From Chitinophaga pinensis DSM 2588 (GTDB lineage: Bacteria > Bacteroidota > Bacteroidia > Chitinophagales > Chitinophagaceae): a DNA stretch of 64,000 bases. Shown here in pieces: positions 16,705 to 25,510 of this stretch (its first letter is position 1; each line of letters begins with the position of its first letter). Position numbers and translations under genes: made by a program. The stretch spans positions 8,116,001-8,180,000 of the forward strand of contig NC_013132.1 in the NCBI RefSeq assembly GCF_000024005.1, written 5' to 3'. The notes below the pieces were generated by a model. The model was not told where the DNA came from. It searched no databases and worked only from the letters and a program-made list of their open reading frames with translations.

Positions 16705-17057
16705 CGCTTGTCTGATAATAGCCATCATCATATTTGCAGCTTTTCCCAATCTTACCGAGTCATTCTATCTAAGTCCTTCGACCAGGATTTCCTTTCTACG
16801 TTCCTCCTGCACTGTACACCGAATATTACCTCCGGATTATTGTCATTGATATACGAAATACAGATGCATAATCTGCGAGAAAAGCATACGCATTACTGTT
16901 GATAATCTCCTTAAAAAGTGCCAGTGCTTAATGAGTAAGTAGGGAATTATTTTTGTCAGTCAGAAAATTAAACACCAACAAAGGAGAAAACATCATTTAA
17001 CAGGTAACGTAAGATACTTCGTGCAGCAGCTATGGTGAGTAATCAGACAGGCATTAA

Positions 17058-17121
17058 AAAGGCTTTATCCTTCGTTAATCCTTCATTCAAAATGGAAGGA
17101 TTAACGAAGGGTAAAGCCTTT
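17058..17121 (-). terminator. Long intrinsic terminator of the fucosidase gene
   Basis: A 27-bp stem (17058-17084 with 17095-17121, one mismatch or wobble) closes a 10-base loop and is followed on the minus strand by five Ts. It lies about 25 bases downstream of the fucosidase stop. Confidence 0.85.
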
Positions 17122-17144
17122 CTGATAAGCATTATAAGTAGTAC

Positions 17145-18548
17145 TTATCTTCTTTCATCAAAGATACCGAATTCTGCAATAGCAGGAGCATCTTTGAATT
17201 CATCGATCAGTATACGCACTTTACCACCCCATACTCTGTTAAAGCGATGGATCTTCACACGACCGCCACCTTCACCTTGTGTAATTGGTTTCCATACACC
17301 GTTTTCGTTGTATTCCAGGCGGTATTTTTTGATATTGCTGCCGTCTTCAACGATGGTGATCATATTGAAGCTTTTATCTTTATCAAAGATGATTTCATAC
17401 CATGGTTGTTTTACAACCGGGTTGGACTGCCAGCTGCTACCGAAACGGTCGTCATTCGCAAAATCCATGATATTCATATCATTGCTCCAGCTGGAGTTGC
17501 TGCGCTGGAATTTAGCAATATTAGAAGAGATGATCGGTGCTTCTGCTGGTGTCAAGGCAGGCATAGCACCTGTGTTTTTCCAGCGCTTTCCTACTTCTTC
17601 CAGTGCTTTAACAGCGTTAGGATCGATCAGACCGTCGCGGTTTGGCGCAACGTTCAGGATGAAGTTACACCATGCTTTATTCAGCGGTACCAGGATGTCG
17701 TCTACCAGTTTTGCCGGATCTTTTACAGGAGTCGTCGGGAAATCAGATTTCCAGAACCATGCGCTGTTGATTGGCAGGCAGGATAATGCCGGCAGTCTGT
17801 TTGCTTCTTTAGAGATGTGCTGACCAGCACCCTGCTCATAAGACTTGATATCGGTGTAAAACAGGGCCTCTGTCGGGTATTTTGCCGCGTTGAGGTCCAT
17901 TACCAGGCAATTAGGTTGCAGGGTCTTAATAAGGCGATAAACCTCTTCAAATGGTACTTCATCATAAGAGATCCTGGACCATGGAGCATCCCATCCATCG
18001 ATAATGAGTGCACTGATCTCGCCGTAGTTGGTCAGGAGTTCGGTCAGCTGTGCTTTCACCATATCGATGTGCTGACGGGTAATGTCATGCGGACGCAGTT
18101 TGTGGTGGGTATCCAGGATAGAGTAATACAGCATAACTTTCAGTCCTTTGGCCCTGAATGCGTTTACATATTCCCTTACCACATCTTTCTTGTAAGGGCT
18201 GTTCATCACATTATAATCTGTCGTCTTGGTATCCCAGATACAGAAGCCGCTATGATGTTTGGTGGTCAGACAGCCATAGCTCATATTAGCTGCTTTCGCG
18301 GTGGCTGCCCATTGGTTACAATCCAGTTTTTTAGGATTAAACAGGGATACCGGCGCTTCCGGATCAGGCCAGTCCTGATCAGCGAATGTTGGGATGTTAA
18401 AGTGAATAAACATACCGAAACGCAAATCGACAAATTCCTGTTGTAATGTTGCCAGTTGTTTTGCGGTTGATTTCACCTGCGCCTTTAACATGGCCGGCAT
18501 CGCCAACAGCATGCACAGCGCAAGACGCAAAAAGAATACATTCTTCAT
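17145..18548 (-). CDS. Secreted alpha-L-fucosidase (GH29) with C-terminal discoidin-like domain
   Basis: The 467-residue protein has a Sec signal (MKNVFFLRLALCMLLAMPAMLKAQ). The GH29 barrel shows RFGMFIHFNIPTF, YGCLTTKHHSGFCIWDT, RAKGLKVMLYYSILD, GEISALIIDGWDAPW (Asp184 is the likely nucleophile) and WCNFILNVAPNRDGLID. A beta-sandwich resembling an F5/8C domain follows at about 350-467 (DDRFGSSWQSNPVVKQPWYEIIFDK, KIHRFNRVWGGKVRILIDEF). GH29 enzymes release terminal L-fucose from glycans. The gene is isolated from the SusCD locus, with its own long terminator. Confidence 0.9.
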   Translation of the reverse strand: MKNVFFLRLALCMLLAMPAMLKAQVKSTAKQLATLQQEFVDLRFGMFIHFNIPTFADQDWPDPEAPVSLFNPKKLDCNQWAATAKAANMSYGCLTTKHHSGFCIWDTKTTDYNVMNSPYKKDVVREYVNAFRAKGLKVMLYYSILDTHHKLRPHDITRQHIDMVKAQLTELLTNYGEISALIIDGWDAPWSRISYDEVPFEEVYRLIKTLQPNCLVMDLNAAKYPTEALFYTDIKSYEQGAGQHISKEANRLPALSCLPINSAWFWKSDFPTTPVKDPAKLVDDILVPLNKAWCNFILNVAPNRDGLIDPNAVKALEEVGKRWKNTGAMPALTPAEAPIISSNIAKFQRSNSSWSNDMNIMDFANDDRFGSSWQSNPVVKQPWYEIIFDKDKSFNMITIVEDGSNIKKYRLEYNENGVWKPITQGEGGGRVKIHRFNRVWGGKVRILIDEFKDAPAIAEFGIFDERR

Positions 18549-18812
18549 AATGTCTGAATACGATTTTTAGATTTTGAGACCCGAGAGTTCGTGGATAAAT
18601 AAAATTTCTACAGCTACTAAAATAGAACAATCAGATTAGGCTTTTCAGCTATGAGAAGACAATATAATGAATTGCGAATTTCCCATTAGTTGATGTCTTT
18701 TAACAATTTAACAGGAATCTACATGAGTGCGCAGCAAAAAGTGGCATGGTGTTGGATTTATGGGCAGTAAAGAGAACAACAGCAAGAGTCATTAAAAACA
18801 AACACAATTTAT

Positions 18813-19670
18813 ATGAAACTTAGATTCATAGCACTATCATTATCCCTTCCAATTTTCTTATTCTCCTGCGTGAGCACAAAGAAGTTTAAAGCTTCTGAGG
18901 CGAAGTACGCGGAACTGTCATCGCAGTATGCAAGCTTACAGGGTAAGCTGGAAGATTGCCAGCGCAGCCTGCGTGATACCGCATCAGCTTTTGAACGCAG
19001 CAGAAACGTAAGTGAAGAAAGAGTGGAAGGGCTCAAACAAAATAACAGCACCTTACTTAACCAGTTGAAAGATCTCTCTGTGATCAGTAATTCACAGGCG
19101 GAAAGCATTAAGAAATCACTGGATAACATCGGCGCTAAAGACGCTTACATACAGGACCTGCAGTCTGCGATTGCACGTAAAGACTCCCTGAACATGGCAC
19201 TGGTGATGAACCTGAAAGGTGCTATCGGTAACCTGGATGATAAGGATATTAACATCAAAGTGGAAAAAGGTGTAGTGTATATCGATATCTCTGATAAGAT
19301 GTTGTTTGAAAGCGGTAGTTACGATGTTACACCAAAAGCGAAGGAAGTACTTGGTAAAGTGGCTAAAGTGCTGTTAAATCAGCCTGATATCGAATTCATG
19401 GTAGAAGGTCATACCGACAGCAACCCTTATAAGAAAGGTGTATTACTGGACAACTGGGATCTGAGTGTGAAAAGAGCTACTGCTGTAACAAGGGTATTGC
19501 AGAATGATTACAATATTCCGCCAGCTCATATCACTGCGGCAGGTAGAAGTGAATATCTGCCAATCGCCAGCAATGATACGCCAGAAGGACGCGCTACCAA
19601 CCGTCGTACACGTATCGTGATTCTGCCTCAGCTGGATCAGTTCTTCAAACTGCTGGAGAAAAAACAATAA
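18813..19670 (+). CDS. OmpA-family peptidoglycan-binding lipoprotein
   Basis: The 285-residue protein has a lipobox (FLFSC) at about residue 19. An extended coiled-coil region covers about 25-130 (AKYAELSSQYASLQGKLEDCQ, LKQNNSTLLNQLKDL). A C-terminal OmpA domain follows at about 155-275, with ISDKMLFESGSYDVTPKAKEVL, FMVEGHTDSNPY and RATAVTRVLQN plus ATNRRTRIVILP. The domain should bind diaminopimelate-containing peptidoglycan and tether the outer membrane. It stands alone, followed by a terminator. Confidence 0.92.
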   Translation: MKLRFIALSLSLPIFLFSCVSTKKFKASEAKYAELSSQYASLQGKLEDCQRSLRDTASAFERSRNVSEERVEGLKQNNSTLLNQLKDLSVISNSQAESIKKSLDNIGAKDAYIQDLQSAIARKDSLNMALVMNLKGAIGNLDDKDINIKVEKGVVYIDISDKMLFESGSYDVTPKAKEVLGKVAKVLLNQPDIEFMVEGHTDSNPYKKGVLLDNWDLSVKRATAVTRVLQNDYNIPPAHITAAGRSEYLPIASNDTPEGRATNRRTRIVILPQLDQFFKLLEKKQ

Positions 19671-19692
19671 TCATCCATTTCATTATAGCAAG

Positions 19693-19726
19693 AAAGAGCG
19701 TCTCTCTAACGGGGGGCGCTTTTTTT
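19693..19726 (+). terminator. Intrinsic terminator after the OmpA lipoprotein gene
   Basis: AAAGAGCGTCTC pairs with GGGGGGCGCTTT through several G-T wobbles and is followed by a run of Ts, about 22 bases after the stop codon. Confidence 0.65.
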
Positions 19727-19729
19727 GTG

Positions 19730-20458
19730 TCAGATAACGACTGACATAGCCGTGCGGGTGTCTGTATCCAGTATCAGGATGCCTTCATTGGTAGCATCCA
19801 GCTGCTCCAGGACTGCCCCGGTACTATCCCATACGGCCGACTTGCCGGCACACTGGAAACCGTCCGATTCTCCTACTGCGTTAGATAATAAGACCATCAT
19901 ATCATATTCGCAGCCTATTCTGGACAAACGGTCAAAGGCATTTTCAATGCCACCCGTCGATTTTACGGAACTGGCCAGGTAAAACTGTGCACCACACTTG
20001 TAAGCGTCCTCTACATGTTGTGGAACGGATAGCTCGTAGCAAATGGCCAGCGCCACATCTCCGTCTTCTCCCAGCAGACTGAGACTACTTTCTCCGCTGA
20101 CAAAATAGGGGTCTTCATCTGCATGGAGATATTTCTTTGCATATACATGCCGGCTTTCCTGCGGCTGGAACAGCACCATACTGATCGTAATACCTGCAGC
20201 CGTTTTTAAGGGCACTCCTACCCCGATGGTAATCGCTTTTTCATCGCTGATATCCTGAAAGACATTCAGTCTTTCGTCATGCAGTTCTGTGGCCAGTTCT
20301 TTTGCCAGGGTAGGTTCATAACCTGTGATAGATAATTCAGGGAAGATGATAGTATCTGCGCCATTGGATACTGCGAGATCGATAATTTTCTTGTGATTTT
20401 CGATGTTAGTCAGGATGTCCCCTTTTACCGCTCTTGCCTGCGCTACGCAAAGTTTCAT
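19730..20458 (-). CDS. Carbon-nitrogen hydrolase (nitrilase superfamily)
   Basis: The 242-residue protein carries the nitrilase catalytic triad: Glu41 (FPELSITGYEP), Lys108 or Lys109 (YAKKYLHADEDPYF) and Cys140 (VALAICYELSVP). The fold length is typical of single-domain amidases of the omega-amidase/YafV/carbamoylase type. The substrate cannot be assigned from sequence. It is convergent with the OmpA gene and divergent from the histidine kinase. Confidence 0.88.
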   Translation of the reverse strand: MKLCVAQARAVKGDILTNIENHKKIIDLAVSNGADTIIFPELSITGYEPTLAKELATELHDERLNVFQDISDEKAITIGVGVPLKTAAGITISMVLFQPQESRHVYAKKYLHADEDPYFVSGESSLSLLGEDGDVALAICYELSVPQHVEDAYKCGAQFYLASSVKSTGGIENAFDRLSRIGCEYDMMVLLSNAVGESDGFQCAGKSAVWDSTGAVLEQLDATNEGILILDTDTRTAMSVVI

Positions 20459-20611
20459 AGTCTAGTGAGTTTTTAAATGGACGCCTAAAAAAATAAAGAC
20501 TAATCTAATCAATAAATGGTGATCAGACGGCATAAAATTTTAAAGAATATACTTTAAATAATCCGAAATTTGGATAGGAATGCAAGTTCAATTCTCCATA
20601 AACAGCGGACG

Positions 20612-22327
20612 ATGCAAGTACAACATCTTTTAGACACGAATGAGGCCCGTTTAAAGGCTGTGATTGAGGCAACCCCGGAATGTATCAAAATTGTAGCCCC
20701 GGACGGGACTGTGCAGTTTATGAACAAGGCCGGGCTGTGTATGGTGGATGCTACTGAAGCCCAGACTGTTGAAGGATGCTGCGTATTTGATATTATCGCC
20801 GCTGAACACAGGGACCGCTGGATTGAAAACCATAACAGGGTATGCAACGGTGAAAGCCTGAACTGGGAATTTGATCTGATCAGCCTGAACGGTACCCGGC
20901 GCCATATGGAAACACACGCCGTTCCGATGCCCAATGGCGATGGCACATTTTCACAACTCGCTGTTACCCGTGATGTTACGGAAAGAAAACGGTCAGAGCA
21001 GACGCTAAAGAGACATGACATCATTCTCCGGGGACAAAAATATGCGCTGGAACAGGCTGTACACGGCAAACCTATCAAAGAAGTACTGGAAACCCTGGTA
21101 AAAACAGTGGAGGATCAGTCAGATGGTTCTTTAATGGCCTCCATTCTGCTGATAGATCCGGAGGGCAGGCGGATGTTGCATGGTGCATCACCCAGTTTGC
21201 CTGCCGGTTACAATGAGGCCGTCAACGGTGTAGAGATCGGCCCGGCTGTGGGTTCCTGCGGAACTGCTGCCTTCAGAGGAGAAGAGATTACCGTACAGAA
21301 CATTGCCGATGATCCCTTATGGGCCGATTATAAAGAACTGGCCTTATCACATGGTTTGCGCGCCTGCTGGTCCATACCGATCCTCTCTTCGCAGCAGCGC
21401 CCTATCGCAACATTTGCACTCTATTATAGCATAGAACAAACACCTGCTCCGGAAGACAGGGAAGCGGTGGAATTACTGGCAAGAACGGCCGGGATCGTGA
21501 TAGAATGGTACAGGGAGATCGCTGAGCGCAAGGAATTAATGGCCCAATTGGAGACCCGTGTCAGCGAGCGTACCAATGAGCTCAATAACGTCAATGCCGC
21601 TTTACAGAGCTCTAATGATACCCTGGAACAGTTTGCACACGTGGCCAGTCATGACCTGAAAGAACCGGTCCGGAAGATCAAGATATTCACATCCAGACTG
21701 GAGGATGAAACGGGACATTTACTGAATGAGCGAGGAAAGACTTACCTCCATAAGATCCAGTCATCCGCAGAGCGTATGTCTACCATGATAGAAGGGGTGC
21801 TCAACTACTCTGTGCAGAACGGAGCCCCTAAGATCAACGAAAAAATAGACCTGAACATCATCATAGAAGAGATCAGGAATGACCTGGAGGTCGTGATCCA
21901 GCAGAAACATGCAGTCGTGAATGCGGGTCCCCTACCGGTCATAGAGGGCGATCGCATACTGATACACCAGTTGTTCTATAATCTGCTGAACAATTCACTG
22001 AAGTTCACTACTGAGCAGGAGCGACCTGTCATCACCATTGAAGCGACGCCGGTGCTGCAACACGAGGATGCCAGTTATAATATTCTGATAACGGATAACG
22101 GTATCGGCTTTGATCAGCAGCAAAGCGAAAAGATATTCGATACCTTCACCCGCCTGAATTCAAAGGACAAATACGACGGTACGGGCCTCGGACTGGCCTT
22201 GTGTAAGAAGATCGTACAACGCCATCATGGGACTATTATGGCGAGCAGTGAAAATGGGAAAGGCGCTACTTTCAGTCTGATATTGCCAGTCGTACAACCC
22301 GCATCAGCCGATCTGCAACCCGTATAA
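20612..22327 (+). CDS. PAS-GAF sensor histidine kinase
   Basis: The ATG at 20612 gives 571 residues; an in-frame TTG at 20570 would add 14. In order there is a PAS domain (about 10-130, EARLKAVIEATPECIKIVAPDG, ending RDVTERKRSE), a GAF domain (about 145-305, ASILLIDPEGRRMLHGASPSLP), a coiled coil (TRVSERTNELNNVNAALQ), HisKA with His347 (HVASHDLKEPVRK), and HATPase_c (NLLNNSLKFT, ITDNGIGFDQ, YDGTGLGLALCKKIV). No membrane helix is seen, so it senses a cytoplasmic cue. GHKL motifs are intact. No response regulator adjoins it, so it is an orphan kinase. Confidence 0.92.
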   Translation: MQVQHLLDTNEARLKAVIEATPECIKIVAPDGTVQFMNKAGLCMVDATEAQTVEGCCVFDIIAAEHRDRWIENHNRVCNGESLNWEFDLISLNGTRRHMETHAVPMPNGDGTFSQLAVTRDVTERKRSEQTLKRHDIILRGQKYALEQAVHGKPIKEVLETLVKTVEDQSDGSLMASILLIDPEGRRMLHGASPSLPAGYNEAVNGVEIGPAVGSCGTAAFRGEEITVQNIADDPLWADYKELALSHGLRACWSIPILSSQQRPIATFALYYSIEQTPAPEDREAVELLARTAGIVIEWYREIAERKELMAQLETRVSERTNELNNVNAALQSSNDTLEQFAHVASHDLKEPVRKIKIFTSRLEDETGHLLNERGKTYLHKIQSSAERMSTMIEGVLNYSVQNGAPKINEKIDLNIIIEEIRNDLEVVIQQKHAVVNAGPLPVIEGDRILIHQLFYNLLNNSLKFTTEQERPVITIEATPVLQHEDASYNILITDNGIGFDQQQSEKIFDTFTRLNSKDKYDGTGLGLALCKKIVQRHHGTIMASSENGKGATFSLILPVVQPASADLQPV

Positions 22328-22331
22328 AAAA

Positions 22332-22368
22332 CGCGGTCCGGAATAGCAGACTGCCATTCCGGACCGCG
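22332..22368. terminator. Bidirectional terminator between histidine kinase and exbD genes
   Basis: A perfect 13-bp GC-rich stem (CGCGGTCCGGAAT / ATTCCGGACCGCG) with an 11-base loop lies between two convergent genes, 5 bases after the kinase stop. Confidence 0.8.
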
Positions 22369-22386
22369 GTATAATACCTTGTTTTA

Positions 22387-22797
22387 TTACCCTTTACTCT
22401 GTGGATTGGCAGTTGCCAATACCACTTTTGCCCCGATTTCACGGGCTACTTCCATCACTTTTACGACTTCTTCCACCGGCACTGTTCTTTCTGCGTTGAT
22501 AACAATGGTCGGATCCACTGTTTCACGTCCGAGTGCAGGGATCAGCATCTGTTTCAGGCTTTCGAAAGGCACCTTGTTTGTCCCTACGAAGAATTCCTTT
22601 TTATCATTGATGCTGACTACCACCGTTTGTCTTGCTTTCGTATTGCTCTTTGCTTTGGGCAATGTCAGCTTGATCACATTCGGATTGGCCAGCGTAGATA
22701 CGATCAGGAAGAACAGCAACAGAATGAACAGGATATCATTCAGTGCGCCGTTGTGCAGCTCCAGATGCCGCTTGTTTCTTCTATTGCGTAAATTCAT
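22387..22797 (-). CDS. ExbD/TolR-type biopolymer transport protein
   Basis: The 136-residue protein has one N-terminal membrane helix (DILFILLLFFLIVSTLA), preceded by Asp21 in ALNDILF, the proton-pathway Asp of ExbD/TolR. A periplasmic domain follows (VVVSINDKKEFFVGTNKV, PTIVINAERTVPVEEVVKVMEVAREIG). With ExbB it forms the proton-driven motor that energises TonB or Tol. It starts 27 bases after the exbB-like gene. No TonB gene lies nearby. It could serve the SusC transporter at 7.6-11 kb, but that is inference. Confidence 0.92.
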   Translation of the reverse strand: MNLRNRRNKRHLELHNGALNDILFILLLFFLIVSTLANPNVIKLTLPKAKSNTKARQTVVVSINDKKEFFVGTNKVPFESLKQMLIPALGRETVDPTIVINAERTVPVEEVVKVMEVAREIGAKVVLATANPQSKG

Positions 22798-22824
22798 ATT
22801 TTACAATTACAGATGATCAATGAT

Positions 22825-23538
22825 TTATCTTGTTGGTTCCTGCAAAATATCAATGAACTCTGCTGAAGCGCCTTCCATTTTATTGATCACCTTATCGATC
22901 TGTGCATTCAGGAAGCTGTAACCGATGTAGGCTACCAGACCGATGATCAGACCTGTAGCGGAAGTGATCATCTTTACGTAGATACCACCAGCAATCGTGC
23001 CCAGGGTGATATCGGACGTGATAGAGATATTAAAGAACGTCTGGATCATACCTGCGATAGTACCCAGGAATCCGAACATCGGAGCGATACCTGCGATAAT
23101 AGACAGGATCACCAGGTTCTTTTCCATCTTATAGATTTCCAGTTTACCTACATTCTCCATGGATTTCTCGATACTTTCGATAGGTTTACCTATACGTTGT
23201 ACCCCTTTGTCGATCATACGTGCTATAGGACTGTTGGTGTTTTTTGACAAAGAGCGGGCAGCGGAGATATTGCCATTGGAGATATGATCCCTGATCATGG
23301 GCATAAAGTTATCTTCCAGCTTACCGGCTTTGGAGATGGTCAGATATCTTTCCACGAAAGCGAAAACAGCGATCACGGAAAGGATACCTAAAGGTATCAT
23401 CAGCACACCACCTTTAGCGATCAGGTCGAGTAGTCTGATTTGCTGATCGGCAGCTGCCGCGGTAGCCGCTGTGGCAACGGTGTCTGCCTTTGGCTGTAAT
23501 AGAGAATCCTGTAATAATGTAACGAGTCCTAAGAGCAT
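22825..23538 (-). CDS. MotA/TolQ/ExbB proton-channel family protein
   Basis: The 237-residue protein has three membrane segments: about 44-62 (GGVLMIPLGILSVIAVFAFVE), about 150-170 (SIIAGIAPMFGFLGTIAGMIQ) and about 190-212 (KMITSATGLIIGLVAYIGYSF). The APMFGFLGTIAGMIQTF loop is diagnostic of the family. It is the motor stator partner of the downstream ExbD. A Bacteroidota -7 box (TACTTTTG) lies about 20 bases before the start codon. Confidence 0.93.
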   Translation of the reverse strand: MLLGLVTLLQDSLLQPKADTVATAATAAAADQQIRLLDLIAKGGVLMIPLGILSVIAVFAFVERYLTISKAGKLEDNFMPMIRDHISNGNISAARSLSKNTNSPIARMIDKGVQRIGKPIESIEKSMENVGKLEIYKMEKNLVILSIIAGIAPMFGFLGTIAGMIQTFFNISITSDITLGTIAGGIYVKMITSATGLIIGLVAYIGYSFLNAQIDKVINKMEGASAEFIDILQEPTR

Positions 23539-23557
23539 GAATAAATTTTTAACCTTG

Positions 23558-23565
23558 CAAAAGTA
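23558..23565 (-). promoter_or_regulatory. Putative -7 box of exbB-exbD
   Basis: TACTTTTG on the minus strand matches the Bacteroidota TAnnTTTG -7 consensus, 19 bases before the exbB ATG. A TTG lies about 16 bases further upstream. Confidence 0.5.
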
Positions 23566-23657
23566 TATATTTCAAATGCAACAAGGGAGGAAGATACCAA
23601 TAATATGGTAAACATTTAACGTATGTTCCGGCAAAATATTGCCAATCAACGAACTAA

Positions 23658-24902
23658 TTAGCTACGTTCTTCCCAAACCTGTGCCAGATGGACAATAGTT
23701 TGCACGGCTTTTTCCATGTCCTGGATACTCACATACTCATTTTTGCTGTGCAGGGCCATCTCACCAGTGAAGATATTCGGACAGGGTAAACCCATAAAAG
23801 AGAGTCTGGAACCGTCTGTTCCGCCACGGATGATCAGCCTTAAAGGCTCTACCCCTGCGCGTCGGATGGCTTCTTCTGCATTAGCTGTTACCTCCGGATG
23901 CAGGTCCAGCACTTCTCTCATATTGCGGTATTGCTGTGTAACGGTAAGGGTGGCGCTGGCCTGTGGATAACGGGCCATCACCGTATTCATAATATTACGC
24001 AGGAAGGCGGCATGATCTTCCAGTTTAGCCGTTATGAAGTCACGCAGTATAAAATCGATCTCCGCATGTTCTACGATACCGTGTATCCTTACCGGGTGAA
24101 TAAAGCCCTGACGGTCTTCCGTAGTTTCGGGTGACAGACTGTCTTTCGGAAGCGCATCCACGATTTCGCTGGCTATCTTAATGGCACTCACCAATTTATC
24201 CTTGGCTGTACCCGGATGTACGCTAACACCGTTTATGGTGATCTTTGCGCCATCTGCAGAAAAGCTTTCATTCTCCAGTGAACCACGTTCACCACCATCT
24301 AATGTATAACCAAACTGCGCACCCAGGCGTTGCATATCCAGTTTTTCCACACCACGCCCTACCTCTTCATCCGGTGTAAACAGGATACGGATATCGCCAT
24401 GTTTGATTTCAGGATGTGCCAGCAGGAACTGTGCGGCATCCATAATTTCAGCTACACCTGCTTTGTCATCTGCACCTAACAGCGTAGTTCCACTGGCGGT
24501 AATAATATCATCTCCTTTTTTAGAAACCAGGTAAGGATGCTCGGTAGCTCTGATCACCGTACCCTCTTCCGGCAAAGCAATATCGCCTCCGTCATACTGA
24601 CGATGAACAATTGGTTTTACATCTTTACCACTACAATCGCTGGAGGTATCCATGTGAGAACAGAAACAGATAACAGGCACCTGTTTATCTGTATTACCGG
24701 GGATCGTGGCAAACACATAACCATGTTCATCCATGATGGCATCTTTGATGCCCATTTCCTGTAACTCGCTGACCAGCAGGCGGCCAAGATCTTTCTGCTT
24801 TTCTGTGGAAGGAAAGGTCTTGCTGAGTGGATCTGATTGTGTATCTATCTGTACATAGCGCATAAAGCGCTCAGTTACCGTGTATTTATAATTATTGAAC
24901 AT
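23658..24902 (-). CDS. pepT: Peptidase T (tripeptidase, M20 family)
   Basis: I chose the internal ATG at 24902 (MFNNYKYTVTERFMRYVQIDTQSD), which gives 414 residues, the usual PepT length and start; a further ATG at 24935 would add 11 unrelated residues. Zinc ligands and catalytic motifs are visible: FCSHMDTSSDCSG, TLLGADDKAGVAEIM, FTPDEEVGRG, YTLDGGERGSLENESFSA, GVSVHPGTAKDKLV and RGGTDGSRLSFMGLPCPNIFTG. PepT removes N-terminal residues from tripeptides in the cytoplasm. Confidence 0.95.
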   Translation of the reverse strand: MFNNYKYTVTERFMRYVQIDTQSDPLSKTFPSTEKQKDLGRLLVSELQEMGIKDAIMDEHGYVFATIPGNTDKQVPVICFCSHMDTSSDCSGKDVKPIVHRQYDGGDIALPEEGTVIRATEHPYLVSKKGDDIITASGTTLLGADDKAGVAEIMDAAQFLLAHPEIKHGDIRILFTPDEEVGRGVEKLDMQRLGAQFGYTLDGGERGSLENESFSADGAKITINGVSVHPGTAKDKLVSAIKIASEIVDALPKDSLSPETTEDRQGFIHPVRIHGIVEHAEIDFILRDFITAKLEDHAAFLRNIMNTVMARYPQASATLTVTQQYRNMREVLDLHPEVTANAEEAIRRAGVEPLRLIIRGGTDGSRLSFMGLPCPNIFTGEMALHSKNEYVSIQDMEKAVQTIVHLAQVWEERS

Positions 24903-25085
24903 ATTGCAAACGTAAGGAATTTCGGATTCCGGCAAATAAGTACAGCCCGTTTTCTATGTCCGGCAGAAAAAATCACTGTTTAAATCGCAATTCTGATCCA
25001 AAACAGTACAATCATCTACATGAAGATCTATATAAGAACAAAACACCAAATAAAAATACTTTATAATAATTTTGTTCCACAATAC

Positions 25086-25093
25086 TAAGTTTG
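25086..25093 (+). promoter_or_regulatory. Putative -7 box of the metE riboswitch transcript
   Basis: TAAGTTTG matches TAnnTTTG and lies about 58 bases upstream of the riboswitch P1 stem. A good -33 TTG at normal spacing is not seen. Confidence 0.4.
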
Positions 25094-25150
25094 CACAGAA
25101 AATAAACAAGGTTACTTATATTGTTGTGGAACTTAAATGCCACTCAATAA

Positions 25151-25342
25151 CTGTTTGCGGTGTTCTTCCGGTAAAAAAGAAGGAATTAAAAAGGAACCGT
25201 GTGTAAATCACGGGCTGACGCGCAACTGTAAGTAACCTCCCGGGTTATGGCCGGCATATGTCCATTGTCGGGTACGTCTGCAGACGTACAGACGAGAAGG
25301 ACGGTCATAACTGTTACAAGCCAGGATACTTGCCACAGACAG
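25151..25342 (+). promoter_or_regulatory. Cobalamin (B12) riboswitch controlling metE
   Basis: The core of the cobalamin aptamer is recognisable: AAGGAACCGTGTGTAAATCACGGGCTGACGCGCAACTGTAA (25191-25230; CCGTG pairs with CACGG), a peripheral hairpin around 25271-25290 (GTACGTCTGCAGACGTAC), and the B12 box AAGCCAGGATACTTGCC at 25318-25334. P1 closes by CTGTTTG (25151-25157) with CAGACAG (25336-25342). It precedes the B12-independent methionine synthase. The expected logic is repression of metE when cobalamin is present. The 168-base expression platform shows no obvious intrinsic terminator, so control may be translational. Confidence 0.92.
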
Positions 25343-25510
25343 ATTGATGTATGCTTTCGCGAATATGGAGCAGTCATCAGGTTATCAGCGCCGGCACTCT
25401 ATTGTTGACATCCCGTCAGCGATCTGCCGCCTGTCCCTGCCCTTCTCATTCCCGTATCGCATACCTGCAGTAAGTCTCCTATTATTTCACTCCTTTAAAA
25501 ACATGCAAGT

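Larger units (their letters stand above)
16661..17144. other. 484-base gap between DUF4126 and fucosidase genes
   Basis: It contains the DUF4126 terminator-like hairpin near its left end and the long fucosidase terminator near its right end. Between them (about 16705-17057) I see no supported gene or RNA. Confidence 0.5.
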
